Origin: Oceanobacillus chungangensis
GTDB lineage: Bacteria; Bacillota; Bacilli; Bacillales; Amphibacillaceae
Reading direction: 5' to 3'
DNA length: 64,000 bases
NCBI RefSeq assembly: GCF_003369565.1
Contig: NZ_PIOD01000021.1
Location: 1-64,000 of the forward strand
The position numbers and the translations under genes were made by a program. The notes under the pieces were generated by a model. The model saw only the letters and a program-made list of their open reading frames with translations, was not told the origin of the DNA and did not search any database. This document shows positions 17,140 through 26,365 of this stretch, piece after piece. The stretch's first letter is position 1; each line of letters opens with the position of its first letter.

Positions 17140-17346
17140 TTGGGGGGACATGGTAGCAATCAGTTTCGTGCCGGACAAAAGGCGCCTAATAATGGGACTT
17201 ATATAGAAATTGGAGAAACAGGCAGCATGGTAAACAATCCGCAGCAAATAAAGCTTGAGGCTGGAGATAAATTCCCGGAAAACACGAATCAAAATCGAAT
17301 TTGGGTAAATCAAAGAAACCTCTCCAAACCAAGTGTTCAGGGATAA
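17140..17346 (+). CDS. YjzC-like protein
   Basis: The 68-aa protein starts at TTG 17140, six bases after a full AAGGAGGT. It shows the YjzC pattern: NQFRAGQKAPNNGTYIEIG, then IKLEAGDKFPENTNQNRIW. YjzC family members are short soluble proteins of unknown role found across Bacillus relatives. A longer ORF on the opposite strand covering the same bases has no ribosome site and is judged a shadow. Confidence 0.75.
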   Translation: MGGHGSNQFRAGQKAPNNGTYIEIGETGSMVNNPQQIKLEAGDKFPENTNQNRIWVNQRNLSKPSVQG

Positions 17347-17590
17347 AGTGAAATTCATTTAGTGGGGGGTTCTTTCCCCCATTGACTAATATACTTTCTC
17401 CAAGTTAGTTTTTTATATAAACTAAACGTGTAAAGAAATATGAAAAGGCAATCGTTAACATACAGGTTTATATTATTTCTTCTCCTAGATATCAAAATCA
17501 ATTATTTTTGCTTAATCATTGGATAACAATTACTGGTAAATAGAGATTTTAAGAATGAAATATATTCAGCAATTAAAAGGATAGACAGTA

Positions 17591-17638
17591 ATCTTAGTAG
17601 GCGCGATTCTTATTTCCTAGAATCGCGCCTACTAAGAT
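17591..17638. repeat. Perfect 20-bp palindrome arms without U-tract
   Basis: ATCTTAGTAGGCGCGATTCT (17591-17610) and its exact complement (17619-17638) surround an 8-nt loop. Neither strand has a T-run after the stem. It lies 39 bp past the stop of nrnB, so it may end or protect that transcript, but it is longer and more GC-rich than the other terminators here. The rest of the 330-bp gap from 17347 shows nothing else. Confidence 0.7.
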
Positions 17639-17677
17639 GCCTTTAAATATGCAGCGCTGCAAATATGATTTAATTTA

Positions 17678-18859
17678 TCATTCTATACTTCTTGCCATTT
17701 TCATTAAATGCTCAACAAATGTATCATCCCTAACAAACCATGCTTCATAATTTCGTTTTAAAAAGCTTTCCCCTTCTTCAAAACTATCAAAGATTTGGTC
17801 CAGCTGAATGTTATTATGGTCAATCACCCAGCCATATTCGGGTAGTGGATAAAGAAGAAAGATATCTTCTTTTTTATTTTTATAAAGAGAACCAAATGTA
17901 GACTGTTTCAAGTTATATCGATTGCGTTTCGCATCCTCCCGTATAGGATCCGAATGAAACGTTTCAGCAACAAATAATTTGTATGCTTCATTTGTTAAGG
18001 AGCAGCCAGCAGCTTTTGCATGCCCTCCACCATCATAATGACCAGCAACTTCTGATACATCTACCTCATCATGAATCGTTCGAAAACCGATTCTTTTTCC
18101 ACCAATATTTAATATAGCGATATAATCCAGATGAGGGTATTCTTTCCCAAGTTCGTTTCCCAGCTCTGAGTGATACGATTCCGCATACACGATACCAGCA
18201 AAATGATTGCCAATTTTAGCTTGGACAAGCTGCCTTCTTTTCCGGCGAATATAGCGTTCAATTTTGTCATCTTCCATATTTAATATTTTTTCTTCAAATT
18301 CATCAAAGTAAAAATGTTCACTATTCGTCAGTCGATTAATCATTGTTTCTTCAAACTCATCAATCGAAGTCAGGAAAAAGAGAGCATTAAGCTGCCGAGC
18401 TTTTTGGTTGTCATTTTTTTCCCATTCCCATGTATCGTATTGTCTAACAAGCTCAACAAATTCTGTAATGGTATTTGATGGCGTTAAAAGTTGTTGCTCG
18501 ACAAGATATTCATAAAATAAAGAAGTCGCTGAAGTTAACTTACCTTCCTCCTTTTCAACTATGACTCTTCCCCACTCATACTCGTTAAAAGAAAGCGCAG
18601 TTTTATGATGATCAATTAACTGTACTTTCCCTCCTTCTCGGCAGAAATCATCGATTCTTTTTTCGTTCTCTTCATTTACAGACAAATCTGTAATAAGTAA
18701 AAATGTTTCCTTGTTATCATTTTCCAAAAACCATTCTACTTGTGCATTTAGACCTGAAATTGAATTATAGCGGACTTTCACTTGATTACCAAAAGCAATT
18801 TTCGCTAAAATTCCGCAGCCAACACCATCCAAATCATTATGACTTAGTAATTTATACAT
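17678..18859 (-). CDS. nrnB: Oligoribonuclease NrnB (YngD), DHH phosphoesterase
   Basis: The 393-aa protein has the DHH motifs in order: HNDLDGVG (7-14), TDLSVNE (58-63), DHHKT (83-87), and a C-terminal DHHA1 substrate motif GGGHAKAAGC near residue 280. Length and text match B. subtilis YngD/NrnB as I recall it, a nanoRNase that cleaves short oligoribonucleotides and also hydrolyses cyclic-nucleotide-like substrates with Mn2+. It is cytoplasmic. It stands alone, with ATG 18859. Confidence 0.9.
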   Translation of the reverse strand: MYKLLSHNDLDGVGCGILAKIAFGNQVKVRYNSISGLNAQVEWFLENDNKETFLLITDLSVNEENEKRIDDFCREGGKVQLIDHHKTALSFNEYEWGRVIVEKEEGKLTSATSLFYEYLVEQQLLTPSNTITEFVELVRQYDTWEWEKNDNQKARQLNALFFLTSIDEFEETMINRLTNSEHFYFDEFEEKILNMEDDKIERYIRRKRRQLVQAKIGNHFAGIVYAESYHSELGNELGKEYPHLDYIAILNIGGKRIGFRTIHDEVDVSEVAGHYDGGGHAKAAGCSLTNEAYKLFVAETFHSDPIREDAKRNRYNLKQSTFGSLYKNKKEDIFLLYPLPEYGWVIDHNNIQLDQIFDSFEEGESFLKRNYEAWFVRDDTFVEHLMKMARSIE

Positions 18860-19075
18860 ATTCTCACCTCAGAGTGTAGTATTATACAACTGGAGAAAAT
18901 TATTGATAGAAAACATCATTAAAATACAAATAAAAATTGGTGTTTTTTTTTACTTATGGGGCAATATATATTTTGTAGGCAAGAACTTTCTATTACAGGA
19001 ACATTAAAATTATGAAGATGATAATGCTTCCGAGATGTTTCTTTTTTGCCTCAGACAAAAAAGGAGGGTTTTTAT

Positions 19076-19252
19076 ATGAATAACGACCAAAAGAATTTCG
19101 ATCGTAACAATCGAAATGACCGCAACAACCGTAACGATAACAATCAAAATCAAGAAATTAATAATGTGGAATTTGCGGAAGAGTTTCTTGATAAGAATGT
19201 AGAGCAAAACAACCGACAAAATGATAATAATCGTAACCGCCGTAATAAATAA
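19076..19252 (+). CDS. Asn/Arg-rich small hypothetical protein
   Basis: AGGAGGG lies eight bases before ATG 19076, giving a 58-aa peptide with the repetitive start NRNDRNNRNDNNQNQ and end NDNNRNRRNK; a less repetitive core NNVEFAEEFLDKNVEQNN lies between. This low-complexity, highly polar composition suggests a small spore or surface-associated protein, but I do not recognise a family. The GAAC/CGTAAC codon repeats make the DNA itself repetitive. A terminator follows. Confidence 0.7.
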   Translation: MNNDQKNFDRNNRNDRNNRNDNNQNQEINNVEFAEEFLDKNVEQNNRQNDNNRNRRNK

Positions 19253-19267
19253 TTAAAAATGATATAC

Positions 19268-19309
19268 AAGAAACCTATACATCGAATGAATTCGTTGTAT
19301 AGGTTTCTT
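19268..19309 (+). terminator. Intrinsic terminator
   Basis: AAGAAACCTATAC (19268-19280) pairs with GTATAGGTTTCTT (19297-19309), followed by CAATTTTATT. Confidence 0.85.
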
Positions 19310-19435
19310 CAATTTTATTAATAATGAACTCTTCAGTTGCAGAATAAAGAAAGGATAATTTGTAGATTACTTGAGCGATAAAACTATATTTCCAAATTTG
19401 TCCATAATTCAGTTCGTTTATTTGCTATAATGAAT

Positions 19436-19461
19436 TGAAACTTTATCCTGATTTATTCGTA
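19436..19461 (+). promoter_or_regulatory. Sigma-W promoter of the pspA-ydjGHI operon
   Basis: TGAAAC (19436-19441), exactly 16 bp, then CGTA (19458-19461). This is the consensus of the extracytoplasmic sigma factor W. It lies 74 bp before the pspA start. Known biology: pspA (ydjF) is in the B. subtilis sigma-W regulon. Confidence 0.9.
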
Positions 19462-19534
19462 TTATAAATGAAGCAAAATATTTGTAATAGCATACATAAC
19501 GTAATACATATTTCTTTATTAAAGGAGGATGTTT

Positions 19535-20176
19535 ATGGGAATATTGACACGATTCAAAGATATTATGTCAAGCAATATTAATCCATTAATTGAAAGAACT
19601 GATAATCCGGAAAAAATGATCAACCAGTACTTAAAAAACCTTTATCTTGATCTTGGTACGATTAAAGCAGAAACTGCTTCTGTCAAAGCTGAAGAACAAA
19701 GAACATTAAGGGCGCTTAACGAATGTAAAGTTGATCAAAATAAAATGCAGCGGTATGCAGTAAAAGCATTGGAAAATGGCAATGAAGATCAAGCAAGGAA
19801 TTTCCTTGAACGAAAGGCCGCTCTTGATACAAAAGAATCTGAGTTGCAAGCCGCATATGATTCTGCCACTGCTAATTCTATAAAAATGAAACAACTACGT
19901 GAAAAACTTTCTGCCGATATCCAATCATTAGAAATGCGATTCTCAGTCATTAAAGGCAATTCTATTGCAGCAAAATCTCAACAAAGAGTCAATTCCCCTA
20001 TTTTTGATCAGATGGAAGAAAAAACGAAATTTGCTTTAGATGAAGCAACCGCTCTTGCCGAGTTAAGGAGAGACCCCTTTGAAGAGTTGGAAGAACCTGA
20101 AAGAACCAAGGAAAATAAGCGGGATATTGATGAAGAATTAAATAATCTAAAAAAACAATTAGGGGACGGAAAATAA
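19535..20176 (+). CDS. pspA: PspA/IM30 (ESCRT-III-like) phage-shock protein
   Basis: The 213-aa, almost entirely helical protein begins GILTRFKDIMSSNINPLIER (amphipathic helix), followed by long coiled-coil hairpins with ENGNEDQARNFLERK and MRFSVIKGNSIAAKSQQRVN, as in PspA/YdjF. Such proteins polymerise on damaged membranes and stabilise them. ATG 19535 is six bases from AAAGGAGG; a start at 19529 overlaps that site. It is the first gene of a four-gene sigma-W operon equivalent to ydjFGHI. Confidence 0.92.
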   Translation: MGILTRFKDIMSSNINPLIERTDNPEKMINQYLKNLYLDLGTIKAETASVKAEEQRTLRALNECKVDQNKMQRYAVKALENGNEDQARNFLERKAALDTKESELQAAYDSATANSIKMKQLREKLSADIQSLEMRFSVIKGNSIAAKSQQRVNSPIFDQMEEKTKFALDEATALAELRRDPFEELEEPERTKENKRDIDEELNNLKKQLGDGK

Positions 20177-20217
20177 TATCCGTAAAAGAAGCCTAGTTTT
20201 AAGGGGGAAGAGCAATA

Positions 20218-21246
20218 ATGGTAATCCAATATAAATGCCCAAATTGTGGTGGGGAAATGATTTTTGACAGTAAAGACGGACTATTAACTTGTCAAAGCTG
20301 TGGCAGAACTGACAATATTGAAGCCTTTTCTGACGAATATATTACAAAGACTTTCTCAGAGGAAGAAGCAAGAGAATACCAATGTGAAAATTGTGGTGCC
20401 GTCATTATAACTGATGCCGATACTTCAGCAACATCCTGCAGTTTTTGTGGTGCTGCCGTTGTTCTTGGTGATCGTTTATCCGGAATCTTAGCTCCTGCTA
20501 AAGTACTTCCCTTTACCATTGGTAAGGAGGAAGCGAAGTCCGCATTCGAGAAATGGTGTAAAAAAGGAAGACTTACCCCTAAAGGATTTATGGAAGCGAA
20601 TAGGATTAAAGGAATTACGGGGATCTATGTGCCCTTTTGGCTGTATGATTTAGATAGCGATGCAAAGGTTGAAGCTGTTGGTACCAAGGTGCGAACCTAT
20701 TCAAGAGGAGATTATAATTATACAGAAACCAAATATTACGATATCTATCGTGATATCGACCTTAATTTTCAAAAAGTACCGGTTGATGCATCTGAAAAAT
20801 TAAATGATGAACTAATGGATAAACTAGAACCATTTGATTACAACAGTTTAAAGGAATTTAAGACGCCATACCTAGCTGGTTATATTGCAGAGAAATACAA
20901 TTATGATGATAAAGAACTGCTTCCAAGAGTGAAGACTAAAATAGATAAATATATCGATTCATATATTCGCTCGACAATCTCAGGCTACCAATCCGTGAGA
21001 TATAATAATAAAAGAATTAATACGAAGAGCAAAAATAGTTATTATGTACTTTTGCCTGTCTGGATGTTTTATTACGATTACAATAAGTCAGAGCATATTT
21101 TTGCAATGAATGGGCAAACAGGAAAAGTAGTTGGCAAGCCCCCGCTTAGTTTCGGTAAAATTGCTGCATGGTTCGGAAGTATTGCTGGTGGCGGTTTTAT
21201 TACACTCAAGCTAATCTCATGGCTATTATTAGGGGGCTTGATTTAA
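20218..21246 (+). CDS. ydjG: YdjG-like zinc-ribbon protein
   Basis: The 342-aa protein starts with two zinc ribbons: CPNCGG with CQSCG (residues about 6-28) and CENCGA with CSFCGA (about 59-80). A central beta-rich region follows (IYVPFWLYDLDSDAKVEAVG, VLLPVWMFYYDY) and ends with a Gly-rich hydrophobic segment, probably one membrane helix. This is the YdjG architecture. In B. subtilis the ydjGHI products are linked to PspA recruitment. It follows pspA by 41 bp and is immediately followed by ydjH. Confidence 0.87.
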   Translation: MVIQYKCPNCGGEMIFDSKDGLLTCQSCGRTDNIEAFSDEYITKTFSEEEAREYQCENCGAVIITDADTSATSCSFCGAAVVLGDRLSGILAPAKVLPFTIGKEEAKSAFEKWCKKGRLTPKGFMEANRIKGITGIYVPFWLYDLDSDAKVEAVGTKVRTYSRGDYNYTETKYYDIYRDIDLNFQKVPVDASEKLNDELMDKLEPFDYNSLKEFKTPYLAGYIAEKYNYDDKELLPRVKTKIDKYIDSYIRSTISGYQSVRYNNKRINTKSKNSYYVLLPVWMFYYDYNKSEHIFAMNGQTGKVVGKPPLSFGKIAAWFGSIAGGGFITLKLISWLLLGGLI

Positions 21247-22041
21247 ATGCAGAGGAAATTATCATTCTCCCTTACTTTTTTATTTATAGCTCTCCTATCC
21301 GTACTGCCATTATTACCTAGTGAGACATCAGCTGCATTAGATTCAAAGCAAAGAATCTATGATTATGCTAACCTATTAACCGAGGGTGAAAAGAGTCAAT
21401 TAGAAAAATTAGCTAGTGATTATGGTGCTGAAAATAAAACAGACTTTGTCATTTTAACAACTAGTGATACAGAAGGTAAAGATATTAAGCTTTATATGGA
21501 AGATTTCTATGAAGAACAAGCACTTGGTTACGATAAGCCACATGGTAATACTGCAATTATAACACTTGATATGAAAAGTGGAGATGTTTATTTAGCGGGA
21601 TTTTATAAGGCAGATGAATATTTAAGCGATAGTAGACTAGACCAAATCCGGAATATGATTACGCCTGATTTATCAAATGGAGACTACTATGATGCATTCA
21701 CTATCTTTATACAAACTTCCTCTAAATATATGGGTATCAGCCCGTGGATTAATCCTGAGCTGTTTATTTTCAAGCTCTGGTTTCAAATCCTAGCACCAAT
21801 TGCATTGGCGGCAATCATTGTCGGCTTAATGGCATTCAATTCAGGAGGAAGAGTAACTGTTAATGAAAGAACCTATTTAAATACAGCACAAGTTACAAGA
21901 AGAAAAGATCGATATTTAAGAACAACAGTTACCAAAACAAGAAAACCATCCAATAATAATGGCAGCGGACGTGGCGGCGGAGGCGGAGGCGGCAGGACCA
22001 GCGGTGGCCACTCCCACAGCGGAAGCCGTGGAAGTTTTTAA
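21247..22041 (+). CDS. ydjH: YdjH-like TPM-domain membrane protein
   Basis: The 264-aa protein has a signal sequence (residues about 1-30), an extracytoplasmic TPM/YgcG-like domain (QRIYDYANLLTEGEKSQLEKL, DFVILTTSDTEGKD, NTAIITLDMKSGDVY), a membrane helix near 180-200, and a Gly/Ser/His-rich tail ending GGHSHSGSRGSF. TPM domains occur in photosystem repair and stress membrane proteins. The start directly abuts the ydjG stop, so translation is coupled. Confidence 0.85.
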   Translation: MQRKLSFSLTFLFIALLSVLPLLPSETSAALDSKQRIYDYANLLTEGEKSQLEKLASDYGAENKTDFVILTTSDTEGKDIKLYMEDFYEEQALGYDKPHGNTAIITLDMKSGDVYLAGFYKADEYLSDSRLDQIRNMITPDLSNGDYYDAFTIFIQTSSKYMGISPWINPELFIFKLWFQILAPIALAAIIVGLMAFNSGGRVTVNERTYLNTAQVTRRKDRYLRTTVTKTRKPSNNNGSGRGGGGGGGRTSGGHSHSGSRGSF

Positions 22042-22125
22042 GTAGGCATTTTTCTTATATTTTTTACAAGTAATATAGTGAATTAAAATTCGATATTAAG
22101 TTCGAACTAACGATAATTTTGATTT

Positions 22126-22311
22126 CAATTGTTTAGATAAATTGCCGTTCATACAAGACGCCATTCTTTTATGGAAGTTTTTTCACTCACCCAGCGGAGG
22201 AAATACACGTAGACTCCTGCGAGAAGAAGAGCCTAGGTGAGACACTGAAGTGCGTCAGCACAAAGAGGCTCACCAGCTCCCCGCGGAAAGCGAAGTGTAT
22301 TTCCGGAGCGG
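22126..22311. repeat. Bacillaceae intergenic repeat, copy A
   Basis: GGAAATACAC (22199-22208) and GTGTATTTCC (22295-22304) are exact terminal inverted repeats around a structured, GC-richer core containing ACTCCTGCG, GGTGAGAC/GGCTCACC and CCGCGGAAAGCGAAG. A 20-bp lead-in, ATTGTTTAGATAAATTGCCG, recurs with two changes before copy B at 28705. It sits inside the ydj operon between ydjH and ydjI. It contains no ORF. Interspersed repeats of this look are common between genes in Bacillus relatives. Confidence 0.75.
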
Positions 22312-22410
22312 CTGTCTAGGAAGCAAATTATCATCTTAAGTTAGTTTGTTTTAACTAAACATTGATAAAGAAAGATATGAAAGATATATGAGAAAGGAAT
22401 GAATGAAAAT

Positions 22411-23403
22411 ATGGGATTTTTTAGCAGTCAATTTTCTGATGTAGTAGAATGGGAAGAATTTAGAGATGATATGATTTTCTGGAAATGGACAAATCGAGAA
22501 ATAAAAAAAGGCAGTAAACTATTCATCCGCCCTGGGCAAGATGCAATATTTATTAACAACGGAAAGATTGAGGGAATTTTTCAAGATGATGGTGAATATA
22601 ACATCGAATCTGAAATTATCCCCTTTTTATCAAATTTAAAAGGTTTCCGTTTCGGATTCAATTCCGGACTACGAGTAGAAGTCTTATTTGTCAATACAAA
22701 AGAATTTACCGTTAAATGGGGAACGAAGAATGCAATTAATATTCCCTCCCCTTCCCTACCAGGTGGTATTCCAATCCGGGCAAACGGAACATTTAGTTTT
22801 AAGGTAAACGATTATATCCCTTTAATTGACAACATTGCCGGGGTTAAAAAAACGTATTTAGTTGAAGACATAAAAATTCGAATAACTTCTATTCTTGATC
22901 AACTTCTTATGAAGTGGATAACGAAAGAATGCAAAGATATGTTTAATTTACAAGCAAACGCATTTGAAATAGCAAAAGGAATTCAAGAAGATTTAGACAT
23001 GGAAATTATGAATAACGGCATGTCCATAACGGCTTTTACGATTATGAGCTTCAATTATCCTAAAGAAATCCAAAAGATGATTACCAAATCAGCTTCTCAT
23101 GGCATGATTGGCGATCTTGGCAGGTACCAGCAGGTCTCAATGACGGATGGGATTGCTTCTGGGAAAGTTAAGGGTGGCGGTACAGCTTCCGATATGACAG
23201 GCATGATGATGGGCATGAATGTTGCGAATGAAATGATGAAGAACATGAGACAACAAAATCAAGAATCAAATTCACAAGTAACTGCTCAATCAAATCAAAA
23301 TGCTCCAAGTAATAACGGTAAAAAACCTAACTTCTGTCCTAACTGCGGTGAAAAAGCAACTGGAGCAAACTTCTGTCCTAACTGCGGTCAGAAACTAGCC
23401 TGA
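22411..23403 (+). CDS. ydjI: YdjI-like SPFH-domain / virion-core-like protein with zinc ribbon
   Basis: The 330-aa protein starts GFFSSQFSDVVEWEEFRDD, the YdjI N-terminus, and contains an SPFH-like domain (IFINNGKIEGIFQDDGEYNI; MNNGMSITAFTIMSFNYPKE) then a Met/Gln-rich linker and a C-terminal double CxxC ribbon (FCPNCGEKATGANFCPNCGQ). ATG 22411 is chosen over 22399, which lies one base from AAAGGA. It is the last gene of the sigma-W operon; YdjI is thought to recruit PspA to the membrane. Confidence 0.87.
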   Translation: MGFFSSQFSDVVEWEEFRDDMIFWKWTNREIKKGSKLFIRPGQDAIFINNGKIEGIFQDDGEYNIESEIIPFLSNLKGFRFGFNSGLRVEVLFVNTKEFTVKWGTKNAINIPSPSLPGGIPIRANGTFSFKVNDYIPLIDNIAGVKKTYLVEDIKIRITSILDQLLMKWITKECKDMFNLQANAFEIAKGIQEDLDMEIMNNGMSITAFTIMSFNYPKEIQKMITKSASHGMIGDLGRYQQVSMTDGIASGKVKGGGTASDMTGMMMGMNVANEMMKNMRQQNQESNSQVTAQSNQNAPSNNGKKPNFCPNCGEKATGANFCPNCGQKLA

Positions 23404-23437
23404 ATTGTTGACTTACGATTTGCGAGTTATAATCAAT

Positions 23438-23488
23438 AAAAAAACTGTCTCACAGATTGCATTATGCATCTTGTTAGACAGTTTTTTT
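23438..23488. terminator. Bidirectional terminator between ydjI and trmB
   Basis: AAAAAAACTGTCT and AGACAGTTTTTTT pair over a 24-nt loop, giving a T-run in both directions for the two convergent genes. Confidence 0.85.
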
Positions 23489-23529
23489 CTAGTTAGAAAA
23501 ACACCCAACCCTTTACCAAATCTAATCAC

Positions 23530-24174
23530 TTAGCGCGATTCAAATCGAGCCTTACAACGATAAATAACTTGTCCTTTAGACGAGAACTTTTCTTCATATT
23601 CCGTCATGACATTTGTTTCATCATCAATCGCATGAAGATCCAGATTTACTTCCTCCAATTTCAGGCCGTAATTATTGAAGCTAACAAGCGAATATTCAAA
23701 TAACCCTCGATTATCCGTTTTAAAAATAAGTTCACCATTCTGATCAAGTATCTCTTCGTATTGCTCTAAGAATGAATGGTATGTCAGCCTTCTCTTTTCA
23801 TGACGATTCTTCGGCCATGGATCTGAGAAATTTAAATAAAGTCCTGCTATTTCATTTTCTCCAAATATTTCACGTAGATCACTTGCATCTTCATTTAATA
23901 ATAAAATATTATCTAATCCAGAATCTATTACTTTTTCAGTTGCTGAAACGATAACACTTTTTGCGATTTCAATTCCAATGAAATTTATTTCTGGATATTG
24001 TTTTGCCATTCCAATTAGAAATTGACCTTTTCCAGTACCTACTTCTAGATGGATTGGCTTATCATTTCCAAATACCTTCTGCCAATTCTGGCGATGTTCT
24101 GTTGCACTTGGGATGACAAGATGATTATTTTCAAGTAAGAATTCATCTGCCCAAGGTTTATGACGTTGACGCAT
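23530..24174 (-). CDS. trmB: tRNA (guanine-N7-)-methyltransferase TrmB
   Basis: The 214-aa protein has the SAM motif [12 protein letters not shown] (about 42-53), IGIEIAKSV, and the TrmB-specific [16 protein letters not shown] (about 117-132), with the substrate segment TDNRGLFEY. It methylates G46 in the tRNA variable loop. It opens the conserved block trmB, ytzH, ytmP, ytlR, ytlQ, ytlP also known in B. subtilis (there ytmQ). ATG 24174 is the only sensible start. Confidence 0.93.
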   Translation of the reverse strand: MRQRHKPWADEFLLENNHLVIPSATEHRQNWQKVFGNDKPIHLEVGTGKGQFLIGMAKQYPEINFIGIEIAKSVIVSATEKVIDSGLDNILLLNEDASDLREIFGENEIAGLYLNFSDPWPKNRHEKRRLTYHSFLEQYEEILDQNGELIFKTDNRGLFEYSLVSFNNYGLKLEEVNLDLHAIDDETNVMTEYEEKFSSKGQVIYRCKARFESR

Positions 24175-24252
24175 GACTTTACCTCTCTTTACTTCTAAAC
24201 TTAGTATAAAAAAATAATTATGATAGAAACTAGTGCCATGAGGTGATTACAA

Positions 24253-24540
24253 ATGACACTTAATGTGAATAATCTATTAACATTATTACAGGACATTCTA
24301 GATGAGCAAGCTGGTGACGGTATCGGTGAAGTCTCAGAATACCAACAAATAAAACGGCTTGTCAAAAATATGATGGCAAACAACCGGATCACGGATGATC
24401 AATTACTGCAACTGCTTCCGGAAATTTACAATTACGGAAGAGAAGGAGAAAATGCCCAAAATGTACCGGAGCACATAATAACAAATACCGAAAATATCCA
24501 ATCCTGGATAAGCGCAATTAAACAACTAGATATTAAATAG
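24253..24540 (+). CDS. ytzH: YtzH-like protein
   Basis: The 95-aa acidic helical protein (LNVNNLLTLLQDILDEQAGD through VSEYQQIKRLVKNMM) fits the YtzH family of unknown function. Position, divergent from trmB and convergent with ytmP, agrees with B. subtilis. AGGTGATT precedes ATG 24253. Its last 15 bases overlap the end of ytmP on the other strand. Confidence 0.82.
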   Translation: MTLNVNNLLTLLQDILDEQAGDGIGEVSEYQQIKRLVKNMMANNRITDDQLLQLLPEIYNYGREGENAQNVPEHIITNTENIQSWISAIKQLDIK

Positions 24541-25377
24541 TTGTTTAGCTTGTTCATTTAATTCATATAAGTCCTTTAATCTTTCCATTACTTTAATCGG
24601 TTCTTTACGCTCTAAATGCCAACATAAATAATGGAGTGAATCATGCAGAAGATACCAATACATGCGTTCTTGCAAATAATTATCTTTTGCCACTCCATAT
24701 TTCTCTAGCCATTCAACCCAATTTTCACGAGGAATATACCATTTCAGTACCATCCCGAAATCGGATGCTGGATCTGCTATCGATGCATTATCCCAATCAA
24801 TTAAATAAATCTTTCCATTCTTAGAAAGTAATAAATTATTATGATTTAAGTCACTATGACAAACAACTAGTTTTTGGTTACGTGTCTTCGGTAATAATCG
24901 TTCAAGATAGATTAATGCCAACCTTACATCTTCATAACGATTAAGCAGTTCCAATCTGTTTACTTGTTCCTGAATATTAATAAACATATCATCTGAAGTC
25001 ACTGGTTTAATTCCTAATCGCATGAGCATGTGCAATAATTCAGTGGAATGGTGAATCTTATATAATAAATTTGCTACTCGTTGATGTTGCATATCTGCTG
25101 GCTTTAGTTCCCTGCCATCAAGCCATTCTTGCGCAGTTATTACATCCCCGTTTTCCATCCGTCTAGTCCATATTAGTTTCGGGACGATACCCTCGGCAGA
25201 GAGTACAGCTAAAAACGGTGAAGAATTCCGTTTTAAGAATAATCGTTTATCATTCTTTGTAGCGAAAAATGCTTCCCCTGTTAATCCACCAGCTGGTGTT
25301 AATTTCCAGCCATCCCCTAACGCACGCTCAAGCCATTCCAACATATATTCTTCACATCTTTCAAAATTAGCATTCAT
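24526..25377 (-). CDS. ytmP: YtmP-like phosphotransferase (aminoglycoside/choline kinase fold)
   Basis: The protein of up to 283 aa has the kinase-like catalytic loop VVCHSDLNHNNLLL (about 175-188) and metal-binding IDWDNASIADPASDFG (about 195-210), the Brenner motif and DxD equivalent of APH/choline kinases. An N-terminal GGLTGEAFFA acts as the nucleotide loop. The substrate is unknown. The start is uncertain: ATG 25344 (LEWLERALGDGW) is closer to the B. subtilis length than ATG 25377, and neither has a strong ribosome site. Confidence 0.83.
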   Translation of the reverse strand: MNANFERCEEYMLEWLERALGDGWKLTPAGGLTGEAFFATKNDKRLFLKRNSSPFLAVLSAEGIVPKLIWTRRMENGDVITAQEWLDGRELKPADMQHQRVANLLYKIHHSTELLHMLMRLGIKPVTSDDMFINIQEQVNRLELLNRYEDVRLALIYLERLLPKTRNQKLVVCHSDLNHNNLLLSKNGKIYLIDWDNASIADPASDFGMVLKWYIPRENWVEWLEKYGVAKDNYLQERMYWYLLHDSLHYLCWHLERKEPIKVMERLKDLYELNEQAKQLFNI

Positions 25378-25438
25378 TTACATATTTTATAGGTAACAAG
25401 GACAAATTACAACCATGTATATTTATTTCCCATTGTGC

Positions 25439-26362
25439 CTATCTTATGTTTGTACCTTGTAAATTAACTGGTTCGGTTTGCTTCGTTATTATACATGATT
25501 TACATGTACCCGTCTGACCATCCACCTGAAAAAATATTTCCTGATCAGAATCTATTGTAAACCCTGTCGTTTCTAATACTTCCACTTCTTTAAACATCAG
25601 ATGTTTTCCAAAAAATACAGTGATAAATAATGATAGCACCTTCCATTTTGAAATATCATGAATAATTAAGACTGGTAAGATATTAGGTTGTATTTTTGCG
25701 TTGGGGATAATCTTCATACCCCCGCCATAATAAGGATGATTACCTGTTGTTACCATCCAGCAGTTTGTTAATTTTCTTTGTTTTTGATTAATATTAATAT
25801 TTACCATCATCGGTTTAAAACGAATTAATACTTGAATAAGTGCAATTACATAACTAAATGTTCCAATTCCTAATCGATTAAGTATATTTTTATAAACGGA
25901 TTTATTTACCGTATCCGCAATTTGTGCATCAAATCCAAAGCCAATCGAATTCACAAAGTTTCTATTTGGCTGCTGATCTTGTCTATAGTTTCCTATCCAA
26001 TATGGTTTACTACTGCTATCTCTATTAATAATATCACGTAACACCTCTAGTGGTGAACCTTTAATATTACATCCCCTTGCGAAATCATTGCCAGATCCAC
26101 CAGGAATAAAAGCAACAGGCACGCTGCTATTTGCTAGGCCATTCAATACTTCATGAATCGTACCATCACCACCAATAACGATAATGGATTCTAGCTTGGG
26201 ATCCTCAAGAATTTGATTTGCAATTTCTTCTGCATGACCAGGATATTTCGTAAAGTAGTATGTACTTTCAAATTTTTGATAGAGATTGCTTTTTGTAATT
26301 TGGGAAAAAATATGCTTCGCACGACCATTCCCAGCCCGTGGATTAATAATAAATATATACAT
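25439..26362 (-). CDS. ytlR: Diacylglycerol-kinase-like lipid kinase (YtlR)
   Basis: The 307-aa protein has the lipid-kinase nucleotide motif IVIGGDGTIHEVLNGL (about 61-76) and FIPGGSGNDFARG, then the C-terminal beta-sandwich with NHPYYGGGMKI. It is of the DgkB/YegS/BmrU group that phosphorylates diacylglycerol or related lipids at the membrane. Position matches B. subtilis ytlR. It is followed upstream by ytlQ, whose stop is four bases from this ATG, so they are co-transcribed. Confidence 0.85.
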   Translation of the reverse strand: MYIFIINPRAGNGRAKHIFSQITKSNLYQKFESTYYFTKYPGHAEEIANQILEDPKLESIIVIGGDGTIHEVLNGLANSSVPVAFIPGGSGNDFARGCNIKGSPLEVLRDIINRDSSSKPYWIGNYRQDQQPNRNFVNSIGFGFDAQIADTVNKSVYKNILNRLGIGTFSYVIALIQVLIRFKPMMVNININQKQRKLTNCWMVTTGNHPYYGGGMKIIPNAKIQPNILPVLIIHDISKWKVLSLFITVFFGKHLMFKEVEVLETTGFTIDSDQEIFFQVDGQTGTCKSCIITKQTEPVNLQGTNIR

Positions 26363-26365
26363 ATC

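Noticed and set aside
16996-17358. A 120-codon minus-strand ORF
   Set aside because: It lies opposite the YjzC-like gene, which has a full ribosome site and a recognised pattern.
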